From positions 1 to 64,000 of the forward strand of contig DGKJ01000108.1 of assembly GCA_002387735.1 (NCBI GenBank): a stretch of 64,000 bases of DNA, given 5' to 3'. Positions within the stretch are counted from its first letter, which is position 1. Every line of letters starts with the position of its first letter. The notes beneath the pieces were generated by a model, which was not told the DNA's origin, searched no databases, and was given only the letters and a program-made list of their open reading frames with translations. The translations under genes were made by a program, and so were the position numbers. Origin of the DNA: Bacteriovoracaceae bacterium UBA4573. GTDB taxonomy: Bacteria > Bdellovibrionota > UBA1018 > UBA923. Shown here piece by piece: positions 16,081-25,442 of the stretch.

Positions 16081-17880
16081 TTAGTGTTTCTCAGCTTTTT
16101 GCGGCAGTCGCAAACCAATGTGTAGTTCGGCCAATTGTTCGGGTGTGATCGACGACGGACTCTCCGACATCAAGCACGCACCTTTTTGAGTTTTCGGAAA
16201 CGCAATTACTTCCCGTATGGCGTCGGTGCCGGTAAGAATCATCGTTAATCGATCCATACCAAAAGCAATCCCCCCGTGAGGTGGGGTGCCGTACTGCAGA
16301 CCCTCGATAAAGAATCCAAATTTTTCTTGGGCTTCCTTTTCACTCAATCCCAATGCCCGAAACATCGCGGCCTGAGTTCGCTGATTAAATATCCGCAAAC
16401 TACCACCGGCGACCTCTACGCCATTTAAAACCAAGTCATAGGCGGCAGCACGAATGGTGCCGAGATCTTTGCCCGACTCGAGTTTCGCGACATCTTCCAT
16501 TACCGGTGAGGTGAAGGGGTGATGGCAAGCATACCAACGCCCGTCGCTTGGTTCGAATTGAAGTAATGGAAAGTCCGTTACCCAAAGAAAATTGAACTTC
16601 GTCTTATCAATGAGGCCAAGCTTTTCGCCAACTTGAAGACGCAGGCTTCCTAAAGCGTCGTTGGCCACACGTTCCTGATCGGCCACCACGAACAAAAGAT
16701 CTCCAGTGGATAGGCCGCAAGCTTGTTTCAAATTTTCTAGTTCGTTTGGTTTAAAAAATTTCGTGGCCGGTCCACTGACACCGTCTGCGCCGAACTTAAA
16801 CCAGAGTAATCCTTTAGCACCATAGGTACTGACGTACTTGGTGTATTCGTCTAGGTCTTTGCGGGACACTTTATCGGCGGCCCCCGGGACAGGGAGCCCC
16901 TTCATGATTCCGCCCGCCTGAATGGTCTGCTTAAAAACGTTAAAATCAACGGAACTCAATACTGAAGTCAGATCTTTTAATTTAAGATCAAAACGCACGT
17001 CGGGCTTATCGACTCCGTAATCTCGCATTGCGTCTGCGTACTTCATGCGTGCAAAAGGCGTGGGAATGTCTTTGTCCAAAATTTTCTTAAACAAAAGTTT
17101 CATCATTCCTTCAAAGATCGGAAACAATACTTCCTGATCGATGAACGACATTTCAATGTCGATTTGAGTGAATTCCGGTTGGCGATCTGCCCGCAAATCT
17201 TCATCGCGAAAACAACGCGCGATTTGATAATATCGATCGTAGCCCGCAACCATCAACAATTGCTTCAAAGTTTGGGGTGACTGAGGAAGCGCGTAAAACG
17301 TGCCCGGATTTACCCGGGATGGAACCACGAAGTCTCGTGCTCCTTCAGGAGTGCTTTTATAGAGAATTGGCGTCTCGATTTCGAGAAACCCATTTTCGTC
17401 TAAGTAATTGCGCACCAACTGGCCAACGCGATGACGAGTGATCAGATTGTTCTGCAATGAGGGTCTGCGCAAATCAAGATAACGATACTTCAAACGCAAA
17501 GTTTCAGACACTTCGCTTCCGTCTTCGATCGGAAAAGGTAGTGGCTTACTTTCACTTAAAATTTCACACTGCTCAACGTAAAGTTCAATTTCTCCAGTTG
17601 GTAGTTTGGAATTGGTCATGCCGGATGGACGCGCTCGCACCGAGCCACGCATGAACACGACGTATTCGTTACGAACTTTTTCAGCCTCTTTGAGGGCCGC
17701 AGCGTTAGTAGGATCTACGACGGTCTGGGTAACACCATAACGATCGCGAAGATCAATAAATATCACTCCGCCGTGGTCTCGTCTTTTATGAGCCCATCCA
17801 ACTAAGGTGACGGTACTTCCAATGTGTTTGGAAGTGAGTTCTCCACATGTGTGCGTTCGGACACGTCGGGTGCCAGACAT
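16081..17880 (-). CDS. aspS: Aspartyl-tRNA synthetase
   Basis: Charges tRNA-Asp. From ATG 17880 the product is 599 residues. N-terminal anticodon-binding fold RTHTCGELTSKHIGSTVTL, then GWAHKRRDHGGVIFIDLRDR. Class II motif 2 is YYQIARCFRDEDLRADRQPE, followed by FTQIDIEMSF, and motif 3 is GGIAFGMDRLTMILTG. A bacterial-type GAD insertion is present between them. The start is backed by AAAGGG 11 nt upstream; a longer open frame to 17934 adds 18 residues not seen in AspRS. The start lies 79 bp inside the preceding flavoprotein gene. Confidence 0.96.
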   Translation of the reverse strand: MSGTRRVRTHTCGELTSKHIGSTVTLVGWAHKRRDHGGVIFIDLRDRYGVTQTVVDPTNAAALKEAEKVRNEYVVFMRGSVRARPSGMTNSKLPTGEIELYVEQCEILSESKPLPFPIEDGSEVSETLRLKYRYLDLRRPSLQNNLITRHRVGQLVRNYLDENGFLEIETPILYKSTPEGARDFVVPSRVNPGTFYALPQSPQTLKQLLMVAGYDRYYQIARCFRDEDLRADRQPEFTQIDIEMSFIDQEVLFPIFEGMMKLLFKKILDKDIPTPFARMKYADAMRDYGVDKPDVRFDLKLKDLTSVLSSVDFNVFKQTIQAGGIMKGLPVPGAADKVSRKDLDEYTKYVSTYGAKGLLWFKFGADGVSGPATKFFKPNELENLKQACGLSTGDLLFVVADQERVANDALGSLRLQVGEKLGLIDKTKFNFLWVTDFPLLQFEPSDGRWYACHHPFTSPVMEDVAKLESGKDLGTIRAAAYDLVLNGVEVAGGSLRIFNQRTQAAMFRALGLSEKEAQEKFGFFIEGLQYGTPPHGGIAFGMDRLTMILTGTDAIREVIAFPKTQKGACLMSESPSSITPEQLAELHIGLRLPQKAEKH

Positions 17881-19037
17881 TTTAAAAACCCTTTCACTAA
17901 CGGCTCCAGGCCGAATTGATCTGACAGCAGCCAAGCACCTAGAACGGGCTTTGCGGCCGAGTTCTCTGAACTACCCTGCTTTGCTTTTCCACTCAATATC
18001 TCTTTCGATCGACCTGAATCTCGGGCGAATTCCTTGGCGAACATTCGCGGCTCAAAGGTCACGGCTTCTCGTTCAATGCTGTCCAAAAATCCGGGCAATG
18101 CGCGGTCAATCGCCCGCTTTGCATGTTTGATTTTCTTTAAAATCTCGTTATTGTCTTCGACTTCTTCGTCGGTCAAAAAACCGAACCAGACACTTTCCAG
18201 CCCTTGCGCGCCCTCTACGAATCGACCAACCACATGGGAGGCTTTGCCTTTTTCGGGGCTCACCGTGAGCGGAATAATGACGGTTTGGGAAAGCGGATTT
18301 GAATAATTTTTGTGGCGCAATCGCAGACCAAATCCTGGACGAATTGTGCGCCCTTTACTCGCGCCGGCCAATACCTCGGCATCATTCGAGTCTTGCACCA
18401 GCGAAGCAAAGTTTTCGTCGTAATCGGTCAGCACAAAGCGGCTCGCCGACACCCAAACTGGTTCGAGATCTCCCCCACCAATAGCGACCCGCATTAGGCG
18501 CCCGTCTTTGGTCTCCATCGCTTGCACTGGCCAGCGATGCAGCCGAACGAAAACCGGGTCCGAAAATAGCTCCACGGTCGAGGGGCCAGAAGGCAGTTCG
18601 CTCGTACTGTGAAAACCCTGGATCTGATTATTCCAACTCCAAAGGTCCATAGCCGGCTCAGTAGGTAACAACGACTCAAAATAAGCGACCTCGTGCTCGC
18701 CCCACTCGAGCTTTACCTCTGAGAGCGAACGAAAACGTTTCGAAGACCGCGCGTCGTAATAGGCTAATTCGAAATTCGGAGTTTCTTTCTCGAGCGACAT
18801 TAATTCTCGAAAGTCGTTGGCCGTCGATTCCGAGAGTCCCCAGTGCCAGGCATGAGAACAGAGCGAGCGCGCAGAAGTGTAAGCATCGTCGCTGCCAATC
18901 CACAGAACGCTACGCTTTGTACGCCAAGCATGGTGCGCCATCCAAAGGGCGGCGACACCGTTGCCGATGATGCAGAAATCCCAATGGGAGGGCCAACGAT
19001 CGGTATCTAGACGAGGCTGATTTTTTTTGGATGCCAT
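17802..19037 (-). CDS. FAD/NAD(P)-binding-fold protein of unknown substrate
   Basis: A 411-residue protein. FCIIGNGVAALWMAHHAW near the N-terminus is a dinucleotide-binding Rossmann motif (GxGxxA), suggesting a flavin-dependent oxidoreductase. No further signature names the substrate; an insertase-type or membrane segment is not visible. ATG start with AGGGA about 6 nt upstream. The last 79 bp are shared, in another frame, with aspS, so translation of the two is probably coupled. No close family is recognised. Confidence 0.75.
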   Translation of the reverse strand: MASKKNQPRLDTDRWPSHWDFCIIGNGVAALWMAHHAWRTKRSVLWIGSDDAYTSARSLCSHAWHWGLSESTANDFRELMSLEKETPNFELAYYDARSSKRFRSLSEVKLEWGEHEVAYFESLLPTEPAMDLWSWNNQIQGFHSTSELPSGPSTVELFSDPVFVRLHRWPVQAMETKDGRLMRVAIGGGDLEPVWVSASRFVLTDYDENFASLVQDSNDAEVLAGASKGRTIRPGFGLRLRHKNYSNPLSQTVIIPLTVSPEKGKASHVVGRFVEGAQGLESVWFGFLTDEEVEDNNEILKKIKHAKRAIDRALPGFLDSIEREAVTFEPRMFAKEFARDSGRSKEILSGKAKQGSSENSAAKPVLGAWLLSDQFGLEPLVKGFLKCLAPDVSERTHVENSLPNTLEVPSP

Positions 19038-19125
19038 GAAGATTCCCTAATAGTCTCTGACGCCCATGACTTTAAGCGATCCAATGTGGATTGGTCAACT
19101 GAACGAAATAGGATCTATGAGGATA

Positions 19126-20739
19126 TTATTGAACCGACGTTCGCTGAACCGACGTCTCAGCGATTCGCCGCAGCTTCGGCTGTACCCGTGAATGGTGCCG
19201 TATTTCGGCCCGACTGCTATCCGCCTTACGCACTCGCTTGGCCCTTCGGCGACGTTTCCGCGAAGGAATGGGTTTTTCTTCGTACATACTGGCAATAACT
19301 CGTTTATAGCCGGTCGGAATAGGTAAATTAATGGTCTTGCCGACCGCCAATCCAGTGCCCGGACTGTTCACTTCGCGAATGGCATCGGTTTCGGTTTTAA
19401 ATCGCCGCGCGATCGATTTCAGCGAATCGCCCCGTTGAACCTTATACTGGGTGTACGCCACTCTTCGATCAAAGCTCGCATCATTGTAGGTAGCCAAAAA
19501 TCTTGATTTTACTGAAGCTGGCAATTTGATCCGGTAGGTTTTCGCGTAAGGCGGCGTGAGCCAGCGTAGCACTTCGGGGTTGAGCAATTTGAGGCTAGAA
19601 TAAGGCAATCCAGAGGCCTTTGAAATTGCAAATAGATCGGCTGGGCCTTTAACTTCGAATTCCAAAATTTGTTCATTCGGATTAGCGACCATATAAACCG
19701 AAGGGGTCATCACCGGATTCGGTCCGCTGGAGACCGCCGCGTGTTCTACGTCGTCGCTCTCGTCGCCGTCTTCGCTAGCTACTTCAGTGTCGACTTCTAC
19801 ATCGTTCACAGCAGGCGGTTCGGCCGGATCATCCGCCGTTTCTTCCGCCGCAGCGATAGGTTCCTCAAGTTCCTTGGGAGTTACCTCGTCTGCTTCCGCT
19901 ACATCGGCATCTAACAGAATTGTCGGATTTCGCGATTTCCCATCTCGCGCAAAAGGATCTTCGAACCCAAACTGTTCCGGATTTTTCGAAATTATTGCCG
20001 CAGCCATGATTTTCGGCACATAGTCCCGGGTTTCAGGCCTGAAAAAACGATGGCGTGCGATTTGCCAGAAATCCGAGGTTTTGTATTTGGCGATCGCCCG
20101 CCGCACTTTGCCTTCCCCAGCATTGTACCCAGCAGCCGCCAATTCCCAGCTGCCAAATTCCTCATAGAGTTCTCTTAAATATTTGATAGCCGCCATGGTG
20201 CTTTTACGAGTGTCACGACGCTCGTCGAGCCAATAATCAATAGCCAAGCCGTAACGGCGACCCGTACCGCGTATAAATTGCCAAGGACCAACCGCTTTTG
20301 CATGCGAACGCGCGGAGTTGTTAAACCCACTTTCAATCATCGCAAGATACACTAAGTCTTGCGGCATATTGGACGCTCTTAGTACTTTGGCAATTTCGGG
20401 AATAAAATAACGACCTCGTTCGAGGTACTTGGTAAAGTACCGACGCCCTTTGCCTGTAAAATAGGAAATCCAGTGTTCAACCCTGGGATTCACAATAACC
20501 GGATAGTCGAAGGTGGTGTTCTTAATTTTTTGCCCCCACACCTCGAGCGGTTGGCCAGGCACTGAAGCAGCACGAGCGTCGCGCTCCGCAGACGAAGGAC
20601 GATCTGATTCGCGAATAACATGACCTATTGCGTCGTTATTAGTTCGAGGCCCAGAGGCACACCCGCTCAGAACCCCTAACGAAAGGGCTCCCAGGACACT
20701 CAAAATAAACTTGCTGTAGATCAAAGGTGTTAATCGCAT
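19126..20739 (-). CDS. mltD: MltD-like lytic transglycosylase lipoprotein with LysM
   Basis: Cleaves peptidoglycan glycan strands. Lipoprotein signal with lipobox LSGC (Cys27). SLT domain around residues 105-230: LVYLAMIESGFNNSARSHAK carries the catalytic Glu, then AVGPWQFIRGTGRRYGL and ELAAAGYNAGEGKVRRAI. An unusually acidic low-complexity linker (about residues 275-345) follows. Then comes a LysM-like segment (LFAISKASGLPYSSLKLLN) and a clear LysM (YKVQRGDSLKSIARRFKTE). The tail is strongly basic and ends with a short repeat (TSVQRTSVQ). 537 residues. ATG start at 20739. Confidence 0.92.
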   Translation of the reverse strand: MRLTPLIYSKFILSVLGALSLGVLSGCASGPRTNNDAIGHVIRESDRPSSAERDARAASVPGQPLEVWGQKIKNTTFDYPVIVNPRVEHWISYFTGKGRRYFTKYLERGRYFIPEIAKVLRASNMPQDLVYLAMIESGFNNSARSHAKAVGPWQFIRGTGRRYGLAIDYWLDERRDTRKSTMAAIKYLRELYEEFGSWELAAAGYNAGEGKVRRAIAKYKTSDFWQIARHRFFRPETRDYVPKIMAAAIISKNPEQFGFEDPFARDGKSRNPTILLDADVAEADEVTPKELEEPIAAAEETADDPAEPPAVNDVEVDTEVASEDGDESDDVEHAAVSSGPNPVMTPSVYMVANPNEQILEFEVKGPADLFAISKASGLPYSSLKLLNPEVLRWLTPPYAKTYRIKLPASVKSRFLATYNDASFDRRVAYTQYKVQRGDSLKSIARRFKTETDAIREVNSPGTGLAVGKTINLPIPTGYKRVIASMYEEKPIPSRKRRRRAKRVRKADSSRAEIRHHSRVQPKLRRIAETSVQRTSVQ

Positions 20740-20839
20740 TGTGTTGGTTTTATCCTTCCATCCATGGAAAAAGAGCCCGACTCTGTTTTACCTCGCTCGG
20801 CCAAGGTCTAAACAGTTTAAGGAAACTTAGTCGAACCTG

Positions 20840-22123
20840 TCAAAATTTTTCACGTCCGCGGTTCACTTCGGTAGGCGAAACTGGTTCAATCATTAGATTT
20901 TTTCCAGATTCGGGGTCTGACACGATAAACGGAGTGCCGGCATTGCCTCCGGATACGGAGCTCTGCTGCGTGCCCAGATCGGCCTGCAGACCACCGTGAC
21001 TCGCTATTTTTCGTCGGGCCGCGTCGAATTGCTGGATAATAACTGCGGTCTCCGCATTTTCCGAAAGTTGCCCGTAGCCGTTGATAGTCCAAAATCGACC
21101 GCTGGCCTTTTCGGCAATTTCTGCCCGATAACCTAATTCCGAGTCTTTTGAAATTCCTCTTAAAAAATAGGATGCGTCACTTGATGCCAGGTCTGACAAA
21201 GAATTCCAGTACGCCGATAAATCGCCTGATTCAAAAACGTAACCACCAGTGTGGTCGTGACTCATTCGTTCGCCGAGATACACGAGCTCTAGTTTTGCCC
21301 GAACTTCCTGCTCTATCCAATGTGTGGCACGATAGCGCTGCACCCATTGGAACAGATTCGGCGGTATAAGCTGGTCGCTTTCGTCGAGCGTAATAGTTTC
21401 TCCGCCAGTTGAGCCAGCCAATCCAACTGCCACCCACGCAAATTCACCCTCACTTTGCGCACGAGGGCGCCGCTCGTAACGAAAGTAACCTCCATACACA
21501 CCTTCCCAAATTTTCAAGATGTCTGGTTTGGGCTCGGTCACTGCCTTTTCCCGCGCAAGTCTAAACAGCACTGTCTTGGCCAAAGTGCGAAGATACTCTT
21601 TTGGGGGGTCCGGCAACGGAAAGTTACTCTTTATCTCAAAGTTTTGATCAATAAAAAGGCGATCACCGGCAACAGACTTAGTGTCGAACATTGTACGAAA
21701 CCCCTGGCCCGTCGCCCGAATCAACAACTGGCTTGGAGATGCTTTGGCCACTTCGACGCGATAATTGAGCGTACTCGATCCCAGAAGGTCGGGCACCCGA
21801 CCTAACGCATTTGTGAAGGTTCCGAACTCTTTGTGCACAACACGCTCGGCTCGCACAAGCAAGTCCAACCCCAGAACCAACAAAAGTCGGTGGTCTTCAA
21901 TATTGTAGCGGTCTTGATAACGGTGCTCGCCCGAGTCTCGGCCCGTTGGAGCGCTCAGTACCGCCGCCGAAGCACTCGGCCCCAAATACTGGAACACCGC
22001 TGCGCCCGCGTGGAACAGCCCGGGCAGAAGCGCAAAAACTACAAGCGCAAAAGGGGCAAATGGCCCTAATGTACCGAGCTTATTCTTGGATTGGTGATTT
22101 TCGGATGAGGAACGGTCCCCCAT
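20840..22123 (-). CDS. Membrane-anchored protein of unknown function with a possible internal duplication
   Basis: A 427-residue protein, family not recognised. One hydrophobic segment at about residues 20-46 anchors it; the rest is probably periplasmic. Two regions look alike: HKEFGTFTNALGRVP followed by YRVEVAKASPSQLLIRATGQ near residues 95-150, and a matching pattern HDHTGGYVF followed by YRAEIAEKASGRFWTINGYG near residues 285-350. Both have a His/Gly turn, a helix, then Y-R-x-E-[VI]-A and G-Q. This suggests a duplicated module, by eye only. ATG start with AAGGGAAGAG upstream. It lies behind mltD on the same strand. Confidence 0.75.
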   Translation of the reverse strand: MGDRSSSENHQSKNKLGTLGPFAPFALVVFALLPGLFHAGAAVFQYLGPSASAAVLSAPTGRDSGEHRYQDRYNIEDHRLLLVLGLDLLVRAERVVHKEFGTFTNALGRVPDLLGSSTLNYRVEVAKASPSQLLIRATGQGFRTMFDTKSVAGDRLFIDQNFEIKSNFPLPDPPKEYLRTLAKTVLFRLAREKAVTEPKPDILKIWEGVYGGYFRYERRPRAQSEGEFAWVAVGLAGSTGGETITLDESDQLIPPNLFQWVQRYRATHWIEQEVRAKLELVYLGERMSHDHTGGYVFESGDLSAYWNSLSDLASSDASYFLRGISKDSELGYRAEIAEKASGRFWTINGYGQLSENAETAVIIQQFDAARRKIASHGGLQADLGTQQSSVSGGNAGTPFIVSDPESGKNLMIEPVSPTEVNRGREKF

Positions 22124-22289
22124 GCAACACTACTCTTCCCTTGCTGACTCAGAACCCGCACCAAAAAGTGATGCAAATACTAGACCTTTTTAGTTAACAA
22201 TGTTCACTTTTCTTTCTCTTTGATTTTAAAGACCTTTTTTAAGATTCGGCGATTTCCCCGGGGATATTATTTCGAATTTACCGCCTAAG

Positions 22290-22358
22290 TTTTGGCCAGT
22301 GACAAGTTCTTAGACAGGAGCAAGAAGTTTTCGCTGAATTTGCACTCTGTGGCCAAAA
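22290..22358. repeat. Inverted repeat TTTTGGCCA/TGGCCAAAA
   Basis: TTTTGGCCA (22290-22298) and TGGCCAAAA (22350-22358) form a perfect 9-bp inverted pair 51 nt apart. The downstream arm lies inside the spacer of the promoter at 22340-22368, so looping or repressor binding is possible. It could also be chance. Confidence 0.35.
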
Positions 22359-22368
22359 TCGATATATC
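22340..22368 (+). promoter_or_regulatory. Sigma-70-type promoter for the secreted protein gene at 22405
   Basis: TTGCAC (22340-22345), 17-nt spacer, TATATC (22363-22368). The predicted start is near 22375, about 30 nt before the ATG, leaving room for the GGGGAGGGG Shine-Dalgarno. Confidence 0.5.
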
Positions 22369-22404
22369 CCCGAAGCGTTTTTATCCTTTGGGGAGGGGTG
22401 ACTA

Positions 22405-23427
22405 ATGGCGAAGGTTCGCAGACGGCGAAATTGGTTTTTGGGGGTTCGATTCTTTTTTTTCGCCTACGTTCTTACGGTCTCCGGCACCCTCACGTTTGCG
22501 AGTTCATTGACTTCTCAAAACTGTGCCCCCCAAAAAAATCGCTACAGCTACTTTCATGAAGTCGAGTTACTATTCCATTCCGAACTTTCTCGTTTTCGAA
22601 TGAATGCCGAACGCCACGCACTTCAGCTTGAAAAGTTGTACACGAATTTGTTTGATCTGCTTAACGTCAACAAAAATTGGATCTATAAAAAAACCGCCTC
22701 TGGCCGGTTTCACCTAAATCAGGTGCAGCTCCAAAACATCGCCGCAGGAAAAAGCACTCTCGATCTTCCCGATGAAAAAAAATTCCTAAAAAATATTCGT
22801 GAAATCGCTCGACCATTTTCCCGCTCTCTCAACAAACTTCTAGTCGGGCTATTCGGTGTGCAAACGAAATGCGTTTTTCAAGGAACCAACAGCGGATTAT
22901 TTGATTACCAGATTTTGGAAGTCACGCCTCTCGGCGGACCAACACCACCATCATTGGGAAAAGACTTTTTTGCGTCCTCTATTGTACTGCCGTTTACTTG
23001 CGAAGTTGGGTTAGCTCCATCTGACGACGACGTAACCCCTACACTTGAAATAAACCTTACCCTCAGTGCCGCCCGCGATGAAGAACCCACCGTAGAAATC
23101 GCGAACGCTTACACAACGCCGATCCCGGGAATTACGATACTGACTGCGCCGAATACTAAAATCGGCAATCTTGAAGTCACGCTGAGCACTGAATTTGAAT
23201 TTCCGCCCTATGGCTTAGATCCGGGGCCCGATCCACTTCGAAATTATGCCCCCGACTGGACCCCGCTAATGGACATTTTCTGGAACCAAGAATTACAAGG
23301 CTCGATGTTTTATTCGATTTGGTCACCCACTCATCGTTCAATTGATATGGCGACTGTTCAGGAATTTAACTCTGACGTTTCCCAGATCGCGCAAAACCTT
23401 TTTAATGCACTGCCCACGTGTAAATAG
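22405..23427 (+). CDS. Secreted protein of unknown function
   Basis: A 340-residue product starting at ATG 22405 behind a strong GGGGAGGGG. Basic N-terminus (KVRRRRNWF) followed by a hydrophobic stretch (FFFFAYVLTVSGTLTFAS) forms a signal peptide or signal anchor. The N-terminal half is helical (about residues 55-150), the C-terminal half rich in beta strands and proline (for example PTLEINLTLSAARDEEPTVE). Three Cys are in the mature part. No family recognised. Single gene between a promoter and a weak terminator. Confidence 0.75.
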   Translation: MAKVRRRRNWFLGVRFFFFAYVLTVSGTLTFASSLTSQNCAPQKNRYSYFHEVELLFHSELSRFRMNAERHALQLEKLYTNLFDLLNVNKNWIYKKTASGRFHLNQVQLQNIAAGKSTLDLPDEKKFLKNIREIARPFSRSLNKLLVGLFGVQTKCVFQGTNSGLFDYQILEVTPLGGPTPPSLGKDFFASSIVLPFTCEVGLAPSDDDVTPTLEINLTLSAARDEEPTVEIANAYTTPIPGITILTAPNTKIGNLEVTLSTEFEFPPYGLDPGPDPLRNYAPDWTPLMDIFWNQELQGSMFYSIWSPTHRSIDMATVQEFNSDVSQIAQNLFNALPTCK

Positions 23428-23432
23428 TTTAT

Positions 23433-23462
23433 TTTCACCAATATTGTGAAAGTAATTTTTTT
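23433..23462 (+). terminator. Weak hairpin terminator or palindrome
   Basis: TTTCAC-caatatt-GTGAAA followed by GTAA and seven T residues, just after the stop at 23427. The stem is short and A/T-rich, so termination would be weak. It lies about 170 bp upstream of the sigma-54 start point and could instead be an activator site. Confidence 0.35.
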
Positions 23463-23585
23463 ACGAATTTACGCGATGAGTCCTATATTTTTTATAATTG
23501 CACAGCGTTATTAAAACCATTTTAATCAAAAACTAACTCATTGAAATTTAAAAACAAACGATTGACGACCTGCACATTTTTGAGC

Positions 23586-23600
23586 TGGCACTGCACTTGC
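23586..23600 (+). promoter_or_regulatory. Sigma-54 (-24/-12) promoter
   Basis: TGGCACTGCACTTGC matches TGGCAC-N5-TTGC exactly, with GG (23587-23588) and GC (23599-23600) 10 nt apart. The predicted start is near 23612, giving a leader of about 210 nt to the M4 peptidase gene. Confidence 0.75.
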
Positions 23601-23820
23601 GTACTCTTGTTTATGTCAATGATGACACTCTCCGCGGCTCTAGGGCCCGAAAAATGACAACATGGGGGTTGTCGGCTGCGGAGCGAAGCCGAAGGGGTTC
23701 GAAGAAATTTGAACACCTGAAGCAAAAAAGGGGGCGCTTCTTCTGACAAAGCCATTAGGGCGAGTGCAGAGGAAGCGCATGGAATAGCACTTTTTTCTTC
23801 TTCAACAAGGAGGTTGGTTC

Positions 23821-25425
23821 ATGGCTAAAGAACCAATGAGTGCCCGGTTAAGGATGACTTGGAAAAAGAGTTGTGTTGCAACTCTTGTTTCCGCGACCGC
23901 GACGCTCACCGTTTCGTCCGTTGCATCTGCTCAAATATCCACCATCATCGATCTGCCAAAAAACGCACCGCTCTCGGAGATGATCCGGCAAGCTGCGCGC
24001 TATTTGCAGTCGAACGATTCGTTTCATTCGGGGCGACTCATGGGTGGTGCTCAAATCGCTTCTGAGAAAAGCGACTTCGTCTTAAAGCGCGCCACTGGCG
24101 ACGCAATTTCGACGACACTTCAATATGTGCCAGTATTTGGTGGCATCGAAGTACTTGGTCGCGCCACGCGTTTTCATTTCGATGCGCGCGGGAAAATGCG
24201 GTTTGTAAACGACGCTAAAGCAGTCAACGTGAATACGACTCCTGCGTTGTCTCAAAAAGACGTACTGGCTACATTACGCGATCGGTACAACACCAATCCA
24301 GTAATCGAAACAGGACCAACGCTTAAGATATTCCAAGACTTCAGTGGAACCCATCGCTTAATTTACGCGATCACCACGAAAACCACCGAAGATCACCGCG
24401 GTCAGAAAATATATTTGGATGCACACACCGGTGCATTCATTATGGAAGCGCCGCGAACTTATGATCTGCACGCTGCCACCGACACTCGCACCTTTCGTAA
24501 AATGTTTGGCGATCTCGCGGCGGCCAATGCCCAAGTCACTGGCAAACACGTAGTGATGAGTGCCGACACTCAAAAAGCGCTCTCGAAAACTGGACGTGAC
24601 GGCTATCCAAGCGGGTTTGATCTCGACTGGTACGACACCGTGTACACTGACGACAAAGGCTTTGACATGGACATCGCTGACCGTGCGGCAGTGAATGCGC
24701 TCGTCAATGCCCGTCGTGTTTACGAATACTACAAGTCAACGTTTGGTCGGAGTTCCTACAATAACAAGGACTCACTCATCACTAGCGTCGTACACGTGGG
24801 TCGCAACATGAACAACGCTATGTGGTCCGACGAAATCGGTTCAATGCTTTATGGTGACGGCGACGAGCGTTTGTTTCGCGACTTAACTATTGGGCTCGAT
24901 GTTGCGGGACACGAAATGACTCACGGAGTGATTTCGACTAGCGCCAATCTCGAATACGCAGCCGAGTCGGGCGCACTAAACGAGTCGTTTGCCGATTTTT
25001 TCGGAAAGATGATCGACTATGTACCGGGAGACTGGGACATCGGCGCCACGATCATGGCCGAAGGATTTCGTCACAAACGACGCGCCCTTCGTAACATGAT
25101 TCACCCAGAAGAGTTCGACCAACCGGGCGACAATGACAGCAACCTACGTGAAAGCACACGTGGGCCGTGTTCACCATTCAACGACATGTGCGGAGTCCAC
25201 ACTAACAGTGGCATTCCAAACAAAGCTTCGGCGCTGATGGTCGTTGCTCTCGGTAAGGAGAAGGTCGAAAATCTTTATTACCAAGTTCTCACCAAGCACT
25301 TAACTGCGAGTTCTGATTTTTCAGACATGCGTAAGCAAACCGAACAGGCTTGCGACATCATGTATGGCAAATCGTCTACTGAATGTGCTGCTGTGACAAA
25401 AGCCTTTGATACGGTGAAAATGTAA
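23821..25425 (+). CDS. Secreted M4 (thermolysin-family) zinc metallopeptidase
   Basis: Extracellular neutral protease, 534 residues. Signal peptide in the first 40 residues (SCVATLVSATATLTVSSVASA), then a propeptide of FTP/PepSY type up to about residue 220. The catalytic domain has HEMTH (His364, Glu365, His368), the third zinc ligand Glu388 in ALNESFAD, exactly 20 residues after His368 as in thermolysin, and the second catalytic His460 in VHTNSGIPNKA. Start ATG 23821 follows AAGGAGG. Predicted to be under sigma-54 control with a structured leader, and followed by a strong terminator, so it is probably monocistronic and tightly regulated. Confidence 0.95.
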   Translation: MAKEPMSARLRMTWKKSCVATLVSATATLTVSSVASAQISTIIDLPKNAPLSEMIRQAARYLQSNDSFHSGRLMGGAQIASEKSDFVLKRATGDAISTTLQYVPVFGGIEVLGRATRFHFDARGKMRFVNDAKAVNVNTTPALSQKDVLATLRDRYNTNPVIETGPTLKIFQDFSGTHRLIYAITTKTTEDHRGQKIYLDAHTGAFIMEAPRTYDLHAATDTRTFRKMFGDLAAANAQVTGKHVVMSADTQKALSKTGRDGYPSGFDLDWYDTVYTDDKGFDMDIADRAAVNALVNARRVYEYYKSTFGRSSYNNKDSLITSVVHVGRNMNNAMWSDEIGSMLYGDGDERLFRDLTIGLDVAGHEMTHGVISTSANLEYAAESGALNESFADFFGKMIDYVPGDWDIGATIMAEGFRHKRRALRNMIHPEEFDQPGDNDSNLRESTRGPCSPFNDMCGVHTNSGIPNKASALMVVALGKEKVENLYYQVLTKHLTASSDFSDMRKQTEQACDIMYGKSSTECAAVTKAFDTVKM

Positions 25426-25442
25426 AAAAACACCGCATCAAA

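Larger units (their letters stand above)
23428..23820 (+). other. Gene-free 393 bp: weak terminator, sigma-54 promoter and structured leader
   Basis: Holds a hairpin plus T-run at 23433-23462, an A/T-rich stretch with a TATAAT at about 23493, a -24/-12 promoter at 23586-23600, then a leader of about 210 nt with three stem-loops before the M4 peptidase gene. The stems are CGGCT/AGCCG (near 23673-23691), 23697-23703 with 23708-23714 around a GAAA tetraloop, and 23734-23744 with 23768-23778 (11 bp, one wobble). I see no convincing gene; a 77-codon minus-strand frame has no support. Confidence 0.6.

Noticed and set aside
23522..23755. 77-codon minus-strand frame
   Set aside because: Lies across the sigma-54 promoter and leader hairpins, without start signals or recognisable product.
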